From: Aedoeadaptatus coxii | Lineage (GTDB): Bacteria; Bacillota; Clostridia; Tissierellales; Peptoniphilaceae | Strand: one strand, 5' to 3' | NCBI RefSeq assembly: GCF_903819215.1 | Contig: NZ_CAIJCT010000004.1 | DNA length: 63,146 nucleotides | Shown: one piece after another, positions 9,026-17,721 of the stretch | How the letters are laid out: each line of letters opens with the position of its first letter | How positions within the stretch are numbered: position 1 is the first letter of the stretch | Translations under genes and position numbers: made by a program | The notes under the pieces: model-generated | Seen by the model: only the letters and a program-made list of their open reading frames with translations | Databases searched by the model: none | Told to the model about the DNA's origin: nothing

Positions 9026-9571
9026 ATGAAAAAAATCGGTTTAATCGTAGGATCGCTGCGTAAGGAATCGTGGAATCGAAAAGTGGCACAAGTGGTGAAA
9101 GGGATGTTCCCCGAAGGCTACGACGTAGATTTCATTGAAATCGGCGATCTTCCCTTATACAACGAAGATTTCGAAGCGCCGGGCATGGAGCCTGCAAGCT
9201 ACGCCCCCTTTAGAAAACAGGTGGAAGCGTCGGATGGTTTCATCTTTTTCACCCCGGAATACAACCGCTCGGTTCCTCCGGCGATTAAAAATGCCATCGA
9301 CGTTGCCAGCCGACCCTACGGCCAAAGTAAGTGGGGCGGAAAACCGGCGGCTGTGGCCAGCGCCTCTATCGGAACATCCGGCGGCATGGAAGGAAACATG
9401 GCTCTGCGGCAAAACTTCATCTTCACCGATTTAATTCCTCTTCAACAGCCGGAAGTGTATCTCGCCGGCGTGGCAAATTTATTCGACGAGGACGGGGAAA
9501 TGGTAGAGGATACAAAGGCGTTTCTTCAAAAGTTTGTCGACGCATTTGTCCGTCACGTGGAACGATTTTAA
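9026..9571 (+). CDS. NADPH-dependent FMN reductase family protein
   Basis: This is a flavodoxin-like fold oxidoreductase that binds FMN and transfers electrons from NAD(P)H to flavin, quinone or an azo/chromate-like acceptor. The phosphate-binding loop GSLRKESWNRKVA near residue 9 and the signature FFTPEYNRSVPPAIKNAID near residue 75 match this family, as does the length of 181 residues. It stands alone between smpB and the heat-shock unit, with its own terminator, so the physiological substrate cannot be told from context. Confidence 0.85.
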   Translation: MKKIGLIVGSLRKESWNRKVAQVVKGMFPEGYDVDFIEIGDLPLYNEDFEAPGMEPASYAPFRKQVEASDGFIFFTPEYNRSVPPAIKNAIDVASRPYGQSKWGGKPAAVASASIGTSGGMEGNMALRQNFIFTDLIPLQQPEVYLAGVANLFDEDGEMVEDTKAFLQKFVDAFVRHVERF

Positions 9572-9576
9572 AAACG

Positions 9577-9600
9577 AGCCTGCATTAGCGGGCTTTTTTT
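9577..9600 (+). terminator. Intrinsic terminator after the FMN reductase gene
   Basis: AGCCTGC (9577-9583) pairs with GCGGGCT (9588-9594) around ATTA, followed by a T run to 9600. Confidence 0.75.
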
Positions 9601-9633
9601 ACGTTTCCTGTAAAAAAGAAAATTAAAAATAGT

Positions 9634-9708
9634 AGTCAAAGATAGTCAAAAAAGCTTGCAATTCGTCGGTGAGCTGGTATAATAAAAATAAGGTCAAAGA
9701 AAGTCAAC
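9634..9708 (+). promoter_or_regulatory. CtsR-type heat-shock operator pair around a strong promoter
   Basis: Two tandem heptad operators fit the published CtsR pattern [A/G]GTCAAA-NAN-[A/G]GTCAAA. Site 1 (9634-9650) is an exact match and site 2 (9692-9708) has one mismatch in its last base. Between them sit TTGCAA (9656-9661), a 16-bp spacer and TATAAT (9678-9683) with a TGG extended -10. Operators before the -35 and after the -10 would block RNA polymerase. The ctsR gene itself is not in this window. Confidence 0.88.
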
Positions 9709-9723
9709 AGGTTGAGGTGATGT

Positions 9724-10662
9724 ATGGAATACAAAGATTATTATAAAGTTTTGGGCGTCGATAAAAATGCCGACGGCAAAACGATTAAAAAAGCCTATCG
9801 AAAATTAGCGAAGCAATATCACCCGGACCTACACCCGGACGATAAGAAGGCTCAAGAAAAATTTAAAGAAATAAACGAAGCCTACGAAGTTCTTTCCGAT
9901 CCGGAAAAACGCAAGACCTACGACACATTCGGAAGCAGCGGAAACTTTACAGGCGGCATGAACTTCGATCCGTCGCAATACGGCTATTCCTATACTACAG
10001 GAGGCGGCGGCGACTTTAGCGATTTCTTCGATATGTTTTTCGGCGGCAGCGCAACATCTGCCGGCGGAAGCAGTAAGAGGAGAAGCCGAAACTTTAATAT
10101 GTCCGATATTTTCGGCGGTTTCAGCGGCGGTGCAACGTCGGGCGGAGGGCGACGCAACCCCCGTACGCAATACAATACCGATCTCACCGTATCCCTCCGA
10201 GATGCCTACAAAGGCGTCGATCGAAAGGTAAGCCTGACGATCAACGGCCAAGCGGTAGATGTCCTCGTAAAAGTACCTGCCGGCATTACGGAAGGCAAGA
10301 AAGTAAAAGTACGAGGCGATAAATTCGGCGTGGACGGAGATATTCTCTTTAAGATCCACATCAATCTTCCGAAGGGAACGACCATGGACGGGCTGGACCT
10401 TACCGTTCAAAAAGATATTTATCCCTGGGAAGCTTATTTCGGCGATCGCGTCGAGGTCGATCTTCCCGCAGGTAAACTTAGGGTCAAGGTACCGGAAAAG
10501 ACGAAGGGCGGCTCCAAGCTGCGCTTAGCTAAAAAAGGTTTTAAAGATTTAAAGAAACACGAAGGCGATGCCTACATTCAATTTAACATTATCAATCCCA
10601 CGTCTTTAAGCGCGGAAGAAGAAGCGCAATACAAGGCCATGGGTGAAAAATACAAACACTAA
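9724..10662 (+). CDS. DnaJ-class B J-domain co-chaperone (CbpA-like)
   Basis: This stimulates a DnaK-type Hsp70 ATPase. The J domain fills residues 1-70 with the HPD tripeptide in YHPDLHPDD. A glycine/serine-rich linker with GGGGDFSDFFDMFFGG follows, then two C-terminal substrate-binding beta domains (DLTVSLRDAYKGVDRKV... and LRLAKKGFKD). The four-repeat zinc-finger region of classical DnaJ is missing, so this is a class B protein of 312 residues. It is first in a two-gene unit with clpB under CtsR operators, which suggests it serves the ClpB disaggregation pathway. Confidence 0.88.
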   Translation: MEYKDYYKVLGVDKNADGKTIKKAYRKLAKQYHPDLHPDDKKAQEKFKEINEAYEVLSDPEKRKTYDTFGSSGNFTGGMNFDPSQYGYSYTTGGGGDFSDFFDMFFGGSATSAGGSSKRRSRNFNMSDIFGGFSGGATSGGGRRNPRTQYNTDLTVSLRDAYKGVDRKVSLTINGQAVDVLVKVPAGITEGKKVKVRGDKFGVDGDILFKIHINLPKGTTMDGLDLTVQKDIYPWEAYFGDRVEVDLPAGKLRVKVPEKTKGGSKLRLAKKGFKDLKKHEGDAYIQFNIINPTSLSAEEEAQYKAMGEKYKH

Positions 10663-10699
10663 TCAAAAACTAAATCAGGTTTAGAAGAAAGGAGTGCCT

Positions 10700-13276
10700 A
10701 TGAAAATCGATCAATTTACTCAAAAAAGCATGGCCGCTTTAGAAACGGCTCAACGACTGGCACAAGAATATGGGAATCCGGAAGTGGACGTGCTCCACTT
10801 AAACAAAGCCCTCTTATCGGATAATGAAGGGCTTATTCCCAAAGTATTAAACTATATGGGCGTGGATCCTCGCGATGTGGAAAACGCAGTGGATCGGGAA
10901 ATTAATCGTCTCTCCCGCCAAACGGGAGCGGATCCGAGAATGTCCTCGGCCATGAACGGCGTCTTAACCGACGCGCTTAAAGAAGCGAAACGCCTCGGCG
11001 ACAGCTACGTCAGCGTGGAACACCTTTATCTCGCCATGATTAAAGGCGACGGCGTCAACAACAAGCGCATTTTAAAAGAATTCCATATCGACGAAAAAAG
11101 CTTTATGGGCGCTTTAAAAGAAATTCGCGGCAATCAAAAAGTCACCAGCGACAATCCGGAAGACACCTACGAAGCCCTTACGAAATACGGCAGAGACTTA
11201 ACCGCCGATGCCGCCGCAGGGAAAATGGACCCGGTCATCGGCCGCGACGGGGAAGTGCGTCATGTCATTCGTATTTTAAGCCGCCGTACGAAAAACAACC
11301 CGGTGTTAATCGGCGAACCGGGCGTCGGGAAAACCGCCATCGTAGAAGGCTTGGCTCAACGTATTATTGCAGGGGATGTGCCCGACGGCCTTAAAAACAA
11401 AACCGTATTTTCCCTGGACATGGGCGCCCTTATCGCCGGTGCGAAATACCGCGGCGAATTTGAAGAACGTTTAAAAGCCGTTTTAAACGACGTGAAAAGT
11501 TCCGACGGCGAAATCATTATGTTTATCGACGAAATTCACAACATCGTCGGCGCCGGAAAGAGCGAAGGCGCTATGGATGCGGGCAACCTCTTAAAGCCCA
11601 TGCTGGCGAGAGGAGAACTGCGCACCATCGGCGCCACCACCTTGGATGAATATCGTAAATACATCGAAAAAGATCCGGCACTGGAACGTCGTTTCCAAAA
11701 AGTTCAAGTAGATGAACCTACGGTAGAAGACACCATCTCCATTTTAAGAGGCTTAAAAGAAAAATACGAAATCTACCACGGTATCCGCATTTCCGACGGC
11801 GCCGTCATTCAAGCGGCGATTTTAAGCGATCGCTACATTACCGATCGTTTCCTGCCCGACAAGGCCATCGACTTAATGGATGAAGCCTGCGCTATGGTGC
11901 GGACGGAAATTGAATCCATGCCTACGGAAATCGACGAAATCAGACGGCGCATTCTTCAACTTGAAATCGAAAGGGAAGCACTTAAGAAAGAAACCGACGA
12001 CGCGTCGAAAAAACGCCTCGAAACCTTAGAAGGGGAATTGGCGGAAGAAAAGGCGCGCTACGATGCCCTTATCGCCCGTTGGGAATCGGAAAAGAAAGAG
12101 CTGGAAGGGGAAAAGAATTTAAAAGAAGCCATCGATCGCGTACGTCACGAGATCGAAGAGGCCGAAAGAAAATACGATCTGGAAAAACTTTCCGCTCTGA
12201 AATACGGCAAACTCCCCGAATTGGAAGAAAAACTTAAACGGGAACAAGAAAAGGAAAAAGGCGAAGGCAAGCTTATAAAAGAAGAAGTTACTGAAGAAGA
12301 AATCGCCGCCGTCGTCAGCAAATGGACGGGCATTCCCGTTACGAAACTCGCCGAAACGGAAAGAGAAAAACTTCTCCATTTAGACGACATCCTGAAAAAA
12401 CGCGTTATCGGACAAGACGAAGCTACCCAAGCCGTATCCGATGCCGTGCTTCGGGCAAGGGCTGGGCTTAAAGCGGAAAATCGCCCTATTGGCAGCTTTA
12501 TCTTCTTAGGACCCACCGGCGTCGGCAAGACGGAAACGGCAAAAGCTTTAACCGAAGCCCTCTTCGACGACGAACGGAACATGATTCGTATCGACATGAG
12601 CGAATACATGGAAAAACACAGCGTCTCCCGTCTCGTAGGTTCTCCTCCGGGATATGTAGGATACGATGAAGGCGGCCAATTAACAGAAGCTGTCAGGAGA
12701 AAACCCTACTCCGTCATCCTTTTCGACGAAATCGAAAAAGCCCACCCCGACGTATTCAACATTTTATTGCAAGTATTGGACGACGGTCGCTTAACCGACA
12801 ATCAAGGTCGAACAGTAGATTTTAAAAATACCGTCATCATTATGACCTCCAACATCGGATCCCAAGACCTTATCGAAGGCATGGGAAGCGACGGCACCAT
12901 AACCGATGAAGCGCGGAAAGATGTTTCCGATCAATTAAAGGCGCACTTCCGCCCGGAATTCTTAAACCGTGTGGACGAAATTGTACTCTTCACTCCCTTG
13001 CAAAAAGATGAAATCAAACGCATCATCGACGTATCCGTGGCTGAAATTTCCATGCGCTTGGAAGAACGCAACATTACCATCGCCTTAACGGACAAAGCGA
13101 AAGATCAAATTCTCGAAGAAGCTTACACCGTGCAATACGGTGCAAGACCTGTCAAACGCTATATCCAAAACCATATCGAAACCAAACTTTCCCGCGCCCT
13201 TATTGCCGGGACGATTATGGACGGCGACCACGTCACGGTCGATTACGACGGCGAAGATTACACTTTTAATAAATAA
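10700..13276 (+). CDS. clpB: ATP-dependent disaggregase ClpB
   Basis: ClpB is a hexameric AAA+ chaperone that threads aggregated proteins with help from Hsp70. Order of domains: N-terminal Clp repeat, first AAA+ module (GEPGVGKTAIVEGLA; MFIDEIHNIVGAGKSEGAMD), the long coiled-coil middle domain at about residues 405-525 that distinguishes ClpB from ClpA/ClpC, and second AAA+ module (GPTGVGKTETAKAL; VILFDEIEKAHPDVFNILLQ). The product is about 858 residues, family standard. I start at ATG 10700, 6 bases after AAAGGAG, not at the upstream GTG. It follows the J-protein gene by 37 bp. Confidence 0.95.
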   Translation: MKIDQFTQKSMAALETAQRLAQEYGNPEVDVLHLNKALLSDNEGLIPKVLNYMGVDPRDVENAVDREINRLSRQTGADPRMSSAMNGVLTDALKEAKRLGDSYVSVEHLYLAMIKGDGVNNKRILKEFHIDEKSFMGALKEIRGNQKVTSDNPEDTYEALTKYGRDLTADAAAGKMDPVIGRDGEVRHVIRILSRRTKNNPVLIGEPGVGKTAIVEGLAQRIIAGDVPDGLKNKTVFSLDMGALIAGAKYRGEFEERLKAVLNDVKSSDGEIIMFIDEIHNIVGAGKSEGAMDAGNLLKPMLARGELRTIGATTLDEYRKYIEKDPALERRFQKVQVDEPTVEDTISILRGLKEKYEIYHGIRISDGAVIQAAILSDRYITDRFLPDKAIDLMDEACAMVRTEIESMPTEIDEIRRRILQLEIEREALKKETDDASKKRLETLEGELAEEKARYDALIARWESEKKELEGEKNLKEAIDRVRHEIEEAERKYDLEKLSALKYGKLPELEEKLKREQEKEKGEGKLIKEEVTEEEIAAVVSKWTGIPVTKLAETEREKLLHLDDILKKRVIGQDEATQAVSDAVLRARAGLKAENRPIGSFIFLGPTGVGKTETAKALTEALFDDERNMIRIDMSEYMEKHSVSRLVGSPPGYVGYDEGGQLTEAVRRKPYSVILFDEIEKAHPDVFNILLQVLDDGRLTDNQGRTVDFKNTVIIMTSNIGSQDLIEGMGSDGTITDEARKDVSDQLKAHFRPEFLNRVDEIVLFTPLQKDEIKRIIDVSVAEISMRLEERNITIALTDKAKDQILEEAYTVQYGARPVKRYIQNHIETKLSRALIAGTIMDGDHVTVDYDGEDYTFNK

Positions 13277-13281
13277 AGCTC

Positions 13282-13317
13282 ATACGCACAGGTTTTTAAT
13301 AGCTTGTGCGTATTTTC
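13282..13317 (+). terminator. Intrinsic terminator after clpB
   Basis: ATACGCACA (13282-13290) pairs with TGTGCGTAT (13305-13313) and is followed by TTTTC. Confidence 0.75.
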
Positions 13318-13387
13318 TATCTACATAGGGTACATGTAAATCAAAGTTCGAGAGTAAGGCAAAGGGATAAATTAATAAGGGAGACGA

Positions 13388-13786
13388 ATGATAAAAGTAT
13401 TGGAATTCTTACAAAAGGCCAAAGTATTTTACGCCGCCACCACCGACGGAGAGGGCGGTCGTGTACGACCTATTGGATTTGTCATGGATTACGAGGGCAA
13501 ACTCGCATTCTACACGGACACGCGCAAGGAAATGTACAAACAGCTTTCCGATCATCCGAAAATGGAAATTTGTGCCGTAGATGAGAAGATGAATACCCTT
13601 CGCTTAAAGGGAGAAGCCAAGTTTATTACGTCGAAGGAATCTAAACAGGCAGCATTAGAAGCACTTCCCATGCTGAAAAAAGCGGGCTATACAGAAGATG
13701 ACGATGTATTTGAAATCTACACTATCGATAATGCAACTGTATCCCTAAAAACCATGATGGGAAAAGAACTGGAGATCGAGTTTTAA
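13388..13786 (+). CDS. Pyridoxamine 5'-phosphate oxidase family protein
   Basis: This is a small split-barrel flavin-binding protein of 132 residues. The N-terminal FLQKAKVFYAATTDGEGGRVRPIGFVMDYEGKLAFYTDTRKEMYKQL pattern is typical of the uncharacterised FMN- or F420-dependent branch of this superfamily. The family includes nitroreductase-like and heme-related members, but nothing here tells which. It is monocistronic, with a terminator right after it. A short AGGGAGACG ribosome binding site precedes the ATG. Confidence 0.75.
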   Translation: MIKVLEFLQKAKVFYAATTDGEGGRVRPIGFVMDYEGKLAFYTDTRKEMYKQLSDHPKMEICAVDEKMNTLRLKGEAKFITSKESKQAALEALPMLKKAGYTEDDDVFEIYTIDNATVSLKTMMGKELEIEF

Positions 13787-13809
13787 ATTAAAACTTCATA
13801 TTATCGAGG

Positions 13810-13848
13810 ATGCTCTCTTTCAAATCTTGAAAGAGAGCATTTGTTTTT
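13810..13848 (+). terminator. Intrinsic terminator after the PNPOx-like gene
   Basis: ATGCTCTCTTTCAA pairs with TTGAAAGAGAGCAT across a short loop (13810-13840), followed by TTGTTTTT. Confidence 0.85.
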
Positions 13849-14023
13849 GGATCAAGATTCGATGGGTAATCATAAAAGCGCGAAGAAATGAAAAATAAAT
13901 CGATAAAAGGCTTGTAAGCTGACGAAGGATCTGTTAAGGTATAAAAGTTGCCTACGAGAGATCGCCGAAAAACGAAAAGTTTTAAACTTTCACGTTTTTT
14001 CTTTGAGAAACGGCGAAGTTCTC

Positions 14024-14052
14024 TTGATTTTAGGTATTTTTTAAGTTATAAT
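14024..14052 (+). promoter_or_regulatory. Promoter of the S10 ribosomal operon
   Basis: TTGATT (14024-14029), a 17-bp spacer and TATAAT (14047-14052). It lies about 230 bp before rpsJ and would produce a ~220-nt untranslated leader. The preceding stretch from 13849 to 14023 contains no gene and no other signal I recognise. Confidence 0.8.
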
Positions 14053-14059
14053 ACTTGAG

Positions 14060-14279
14060 TATGCGTAAGACATGCGTTGACACAATAGGTGGCTTTGAAA
14101 CAGGCGCAAAGATGTGTTCGCATCGGAGGCTTGCGGAAAAGGGAATTATTGTTTAGTAATGTCCAATCTGGAATTGGGCGACGGAACGCCCATATTTTTT
14201 ATGGGGTGGAGAAAACACCCGGATCGGTTGATCGGCGTTCTTTCCCTTAATTTGAGGAAAATGCAATAGGAGGGACTTA
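14060..14279 (+). promoter_or_regulatory. Structured untranslated leader of the S10 operon
   Basis: No open reading frame with a ribosome binding site is seen in this 220-nt leader. Hairpins visible by eye include CCAAT-CTGGA-ATTGG (about 14163), GGGCG-ACGGAA-CGCCC just after it, and CCCAT...ATGGG flanking a T run. AAAAGGGAA near 14136 can pair with TTCCCTT near 14244 to close the whole set. Such leaders usually carry ribosomal-protein autoregulation, but I cannot match it to a named class. Confidence 0.5.
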
Positions 14280-14597
14280 ATGTCTGCAAATGTAAAACAA
14301 AAAATCAGAATTCGTTTGAAAGCTTATGACCACGAGCTCTTAGACAGCTCCGCACAAAGAATTGTCGAAGCGACAAAAGCCAGCGGCGCTGACGTATCGG
14401 GTCCGGTACCCCTTCCCACGGAAAAAGAAATCATCACCATTCTTCGTTCCGTACACAAACATAAGGATAGCCGGGAACAATTCGAACAAAGAACGCACAA
14501 GCGTCTTATCGACATCATGAACCCGAACCAAAAGACGGTGGATTCTTTAATGAAACTCAATCTGCCCGCAGGCGTAGATATCGAGATAAAACTGTAA
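14280..14597 (+). CDS. rpsJ: 30S ribosomal protein S10
   Basis: S10 is a small-subunit head protein and also the NusE transcription antitermination factor. The 105-residue product has the expected KIRIRLKAYDHELLDSSAQRIV start and GPVPLPTEKE loop. It opens the S10-spc-alpha gene cluster. AGGAGGGAC precedes the ATG. tuf and the str genes, which often lie upstream, are not present here, so the cluster is driven by its own promoter. Confidence 0.97.
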   Translation: MSANVKQKIRIRLKAYDHELLDSSAQRIVEATKASGADVSGPVPLPTEKEIITILRSVHKHKDSREQFEQRTHKRLIDIMNPNQKTVDSLMKLNLPAGVDIEIKL

Positions 14598-14647
14598 GCT
14601 GTCGGACTATATGATTGCCAGGCAATCCGCTGTAATGGAGGTATTTT

Positions 14648-15280
14648 ATGAAATATGCATTAGGTAAAAAGGTCGGCATGACCCAAATCTTTACCGAAGA
14701 AGGAGCGCAAGTTCCCGTTACGGTTATCGCAGTGGAACCGCAAGTTGTCGTTCAACGTAAAACCGTTGAAATCGACGGCTACAATGCGATTCAAGTTGCA
14801 ACCGGTGCCGTAAAAGAAAAACGCGTTAACAAACCGTTAAAGGGCCACTACGACAAAGCAGGCGTAGCGTATAAGAAAGTTCTTCGCGAATTCCCCTTAG
14901 CTGAGGGCGAAGAATACAATGTCGGCGACGAACTTAAAGTCGACATCTTCGAAGTAGGCGACAAGGTCGACGTTACCGGCACCAGCAAAGGTAAAGGTAC
15001 GGCAGGTCTTATTAAACGCCACAACTTCGGCCGCGGCCGCGAAACCCACGGTTCCAAATTCCACAGAATGCCCGGTGGTATGGGTGCTGCATCCTTCCCC
15101 GGCCGCGTATGGAAAGGTCACCGCATGATGGGTCGCATGGGTAATGAACGCGTTACCGTTCAAAACCTCGAAATCGTCCGCGTCGATGCAGAAAATAATT
15201 TCCTTTTAGTTAAGGGCGCCGTTCCCGGACCGAAGAACGGACTCGTTCGCGTCCGTGCCACTGTTAAGAACAGTAAATAA
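14648..15280 (+). CDS. rplC: 50S ribosomal protein L3
   Basis: L3 is an early assembly protein that reaches toward the peptidyl transferase centre. GKKVGMTQIFTEEG at the N-terminus and the HRMPGGMGAASFPGRVWKGHRMMGRMGNE extension loop identify it. Length is 210 residues, as expected. It is second in the S10 operon, 50 bp after rpsJ. Confidence 0.97.
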   Translation: MKYALGKKVGMTQIFTEEGAQVPVTVIAVEPQVVVQRKTVEIDGYNAIQVATGAVKEKRVNKPLKGHYDKAGVAYKKVLREFPLAEGEEYNVGDELKVDIFEVGDKVDVTGTSKGKGTAGLIKRHNFGRGRETHGSKFHRMPGGMGAASFPGRVWKGHRMMGRMGNERVTVQNLEIVRVDAENNFLLVKGAVPGPKNGLVRVRATVKNSK

Positions 15281-15300
15281 GCGAGAGGAGGACAAGAGAT

Positions 15301-15927
15301 ATGACGAAGTTCCAAATGGTAGATATCGAAGGTAAGTCGGTCGATACGATCGAGCTTGCAGACGATATTTTCAATGTAGAAATCAACGAACACGTCGTCT
15401 ACTTAGTGGTTAAAAACATTTTAGCCAACAGACGACAAGGCACACAGTCCGCTAAAACTCGCGCAGAGGTTCGCGGTGGCGGCAGAAAACCCTGGAGACA
15501 AAAAGGTACCGGTCGTGCAAGACAAGGTTCCATCCGTTCTCCTCAATGGCGTGGCGGCGGTATCGTCTTTGCGGCTAAGCCGAGAAGCTATCGTTACACC
15601 ACTCCGAAAAAAGTTCGTCGCTTAGCGATGAAATCCGTCTTAACCGCTAAGGTTCAAGAAGAAGAATTAATCGTCGTCGACAAATTCGCTTTAGACGCTC
15701 CCAAAACAAGCGTGTTTGCAAACCACTTAAAGGCAATGGGCGCAAAGAAAAAAGCGTTATTTGTAACGGCAGACGAAAGCGATAAGAACTTAGTATTAAG
15801 TGCCAGAAACCTTGAAAATGTAAAAGTTTTAAGCGTCGGCACCCTCAATGTGTATGACATTTTGAAATACGACTCCCTGATCCTCACGAAGGATGCATTG
15901 GATAAACTTGTGGAGGTGTATAACTAA
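15301..15927 (+). CDS. rplD: 50S ribosomal protein L4
   Basis: L4 lines the peptide exit tunnel; in some bacteria it also regulates the S10 operon, which makes the structured leader upstream of rpsJ notable. The tunnel loop GGGRKPWRQKGTGRARQGS is present and the length is 208 residues. The stop codon overlaps the rplW start (TAATG), so translation is coupled. Confidence 0.97.
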   Translation: MTKFQMVDIEGKSVDTIELADDIFNVEINEHVVYLVVKNILANRRQGTQSAKTRAEVRGGGRKPWRQKGTGRARQGSIRSPQWRGGGIVFAAKPRSYRYTTPKKVRRLAMKSVLTAKVQEEELIVVDKFALDAPKTSVFANHLKAMGAKKKALFVTADESDKNLVLSARNLENVKVLSVGTLNVYDILKYDSLILTKDALDKLVEVYN

Positions 15928-16217
15928 TGAAAAACTTTGATATCATTATTCGCCCGGTCATCACTGAAAAGACGATGGCGGACATGGAAGAAGACAAGTA
16001 CACCTTTGAAGTGGCGAAGAAGAGCAACAAATCGGAAATCAAAAAAGCCATCGAAGAGATCTTTTCCGTAAAAGTCGCAAAGGTCAACACGATGAACATG
16101 ACCGGTAAGGTTAAACGTCAAGGCATGAACGTCGGCAAACGTCCCGACTGGAAAAAGGCTATCGTGACGCTGGCTCCCGGTTCTGAACCGATTGAATTCT
16201 TCGACAGCATGCAATAA
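15927..16217 (+). CDS. rplW: 50S ribosomal protein L23
   Basis: L23 sits at the tunnel exit and docks trigger factor and SRP. The 96-residue product carries the typical IIRPVITEKTMADMEEDKYTFEVAKKSNKSEIKKAIEEIF core and the RPDWKKAIVTL C-terminal strand. It overlaps rplD by one base. Confidence 0.97.
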   Translation: MKNFDIIIRPVITEKTMADMEEDKYTFEVAKKSNKSEIKKAIEEIFSVKVAKVNTMNMTGKVKRQGMNVGKRPDWKKAIVTLAPGSEPIEFFDSMQ

Positions 16218-16235
16218 GCCTAAGGAGGGATATTC

Positions 16236-17066
16236 ATGGAGATCAAAAGATATAAACCGACGACGAACGGCCGCCGCGGCATGACCGTCGCCAGTTTTGA
16301 AGAAATTACAAGAAACAGACCGGAAAAAAGCTTAGTCGTAAGCTTAAATAAATCCGCAGGCCGTAACGCACACGGTCGTATTACCAGCCGTCATCGCGGC
16401 GGCGGGGCAGCTAAAAAATACAGAATCATCGACTTTAAACGTCTTAAAGACGGTGTACCTGCAAGAGTTGCCGAAATCGAATACGACCCCAACCGTACCG
16501 CCTACATCGCATTATTAAACTATGCGGATGGTGAAAAACGCTACATCTTAGCACCGAAAGGGCTAAAGGTCGGCGACAAAGTGGAAAGCGGCGAAGATGC
16601 CGACATCAAAATCGGTAACGCACTTCCCTTACGTGCCATCCCCGTCGGTACTACCATTCACAACATCGAAATGACACCGGGTAAGGGCGGCCAACTTGCA
16701 CGTTCTGCAGGTACCAGCGCTCAACTTTCCGCTAAGGAAGGTAAAATGGCACAATTACGCCTCCCCTCCGGCGAATACAGACGCGTCAGCATCGAATGCC
16801 GCGCAACCGTCGGCAGTGTCGGCAACTCCGCTCACGAGTTGATCAACCTCGGTAAAGCCGGTAAGAAACGTCACTTAGGTTTCCGCCCCCACGTACGCGG
16901 TTCCGCAATGAACCCCGTCGATCACCCCCATGGTGGTGGTGAAGGTCGTACACCGATCGGACGTCCCTCGCCGATGACGCCTTGGGGCAAAAAGACACTC
17001 GGCTTGAAGACTCGCAAGAAGAACAAGAAGAGCGATCGTTACATCGTTCGCCGCAGAACGAAATAA
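16236..17066 (+). CDS. rplB: 50S ribosomal protein L2
   Basis: L2 is a core large-subunit protein needed for subunit association and peptidyl transfer. The 276-residue sequence shows GRNAHGRITSRHRGGGAAKKYRIIDFKR near the start and the universally conserved AMNPVDHPHGGGEGR segment with the key histidine near residue 230. It follows rplW by 18 bp. Confidence 0.98.
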   Translation: MEIKRYKPTTNGRRGMTVASFEEITRNRPEKSLVVSLNKSAGRNAHGRITSRHRGGGAAKKYRIIDFKRLKDGVPARVAEIEYDPNRTAYIALLNYADGEKRYILAPKGLKVGDKVESGEDADIKIGNALPLRAIPVGTTIHNIEMTPGKGGQLARSAGTSAQLSAKEGKMAQLRLPSGEYRRVSIECRATVGSVGNSAHELINLGKAGKKRHLGFRPHVRGSAMNPVDHPHGGGEGRTPIGRPSPMTPWGKKTLGLKTRKKNKKSDRYIVRRRTK

Positions 17067-17080
17067 GGGAGGAGGAAGTA

Positions 17081-17359
17081 ATGTCCAGATCCATTAAAAA
17101 GGGCCCTTTCGCAGACGAACATTTGCTTAAGAAAGTTGACGCCCTCAACGCAGCTAATAAACAAGAAGTAATCAAAACGTGGTCTCGTCGTTCGACGATC
17201 TTCCCGGAAATGGTATCCCATACCATCGCAGTTCACGACGGCAGAAAACACGTACCGGTATACATTACAGAAGACATGGTTGGTCACAAACTCGGCGAGT
17301 TTGTCTTGACCAGAACCTACCGCGGTCACGGCGGTGGCGAAAAAACCACGAGAATGTAA
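17081..17359 (+). CDS. rpsS: 30S ribosomal protein S19
   Basis: S19 contacts tRNA and the A-site finger in the 30S head. RSIKKGPFADEHLLKKV and KTWSRRSTIFPEMVSHTIAVHDGRKHVPVYI are diagnostic. The true start is ATG 17081, directly after GGGAGGAGGAAGTA, giving 92 residues; a longer in-frame extension upstream overlaps rplB and is not real. Confidence 0.97.
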   Translation: MSRSIKKGPFADEHLLKKVDALNAANKQEVIKTWSRRSTIFPEMVSHTIAVHDGRKHVPVYITEDMVGHKLGEFVLTRTYRGHGGGEKTTRM

Positions 17360-17372
17360 GGAGGAGTAACGA

Positions 17373-17708
17373 ATGGAAGCAAGAGCAATTGCAAAATACG
17401 TGCGCATTTCTCCTTTGAAGGTTAACTTCATTTGCGCGGAAATTCGCGGCAAACAAGTCGATGAAGCGTTAGCATTATTGAAGTTTACACCCAAGCGCGG
17501 TGCGCGTGAACTATACAAAGTTCTTCACTCCGCTGTCGCAAATGCAGAAAACAACCTTAACTTGGATCGCGCCGATCTTATCGTTAAAGAAGCATATGCG
17601 AACGACGGTCCGACGATGAAACGTTATCGCCCCAAAGCAAAGGGTATGGCGTATCCGATCTTAAAACGTTCCAGCCACATCGGCGTGGTCGTTTCGGAAA
17701 AGGAATAA
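17373..17708 (+). CDS. rplV: 50S ribosomal protein L22
   Basis: L22 forms the tunnel constriction with L4; its beta-hairpin tip is a site of macrolide resistance changes. The 111-residue product has the KYVRISPLKVNFICAEIRGK start and the KRYRPKAKGMAYPILKRSSHIGVVV hairpin. It sits 14 bp after rpsS with an AGGAGGAGT ribosome binding site. Confidence 0.97.
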   Translation: MEARAIAKYVRISPLKVNFICAEIRGKQVDEALALLKFTPKRGARELYKVLHSAVANAENNLNLDRADLIVKEAYANDGPTMKRYRPKAKGMAYPILKRSSHIGVVVSEKE

Positions 17709-17721
17709 AAGGAGGAGAACA

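Noticed and set aside
13849..14023. Possible riboswitch or small gene before the S10 promoter
   Set aside because: No known aptamer landmarks, no ribosome binding site and no conserved open frame; only a short AAAGTTT...AAACTTT symmetry.
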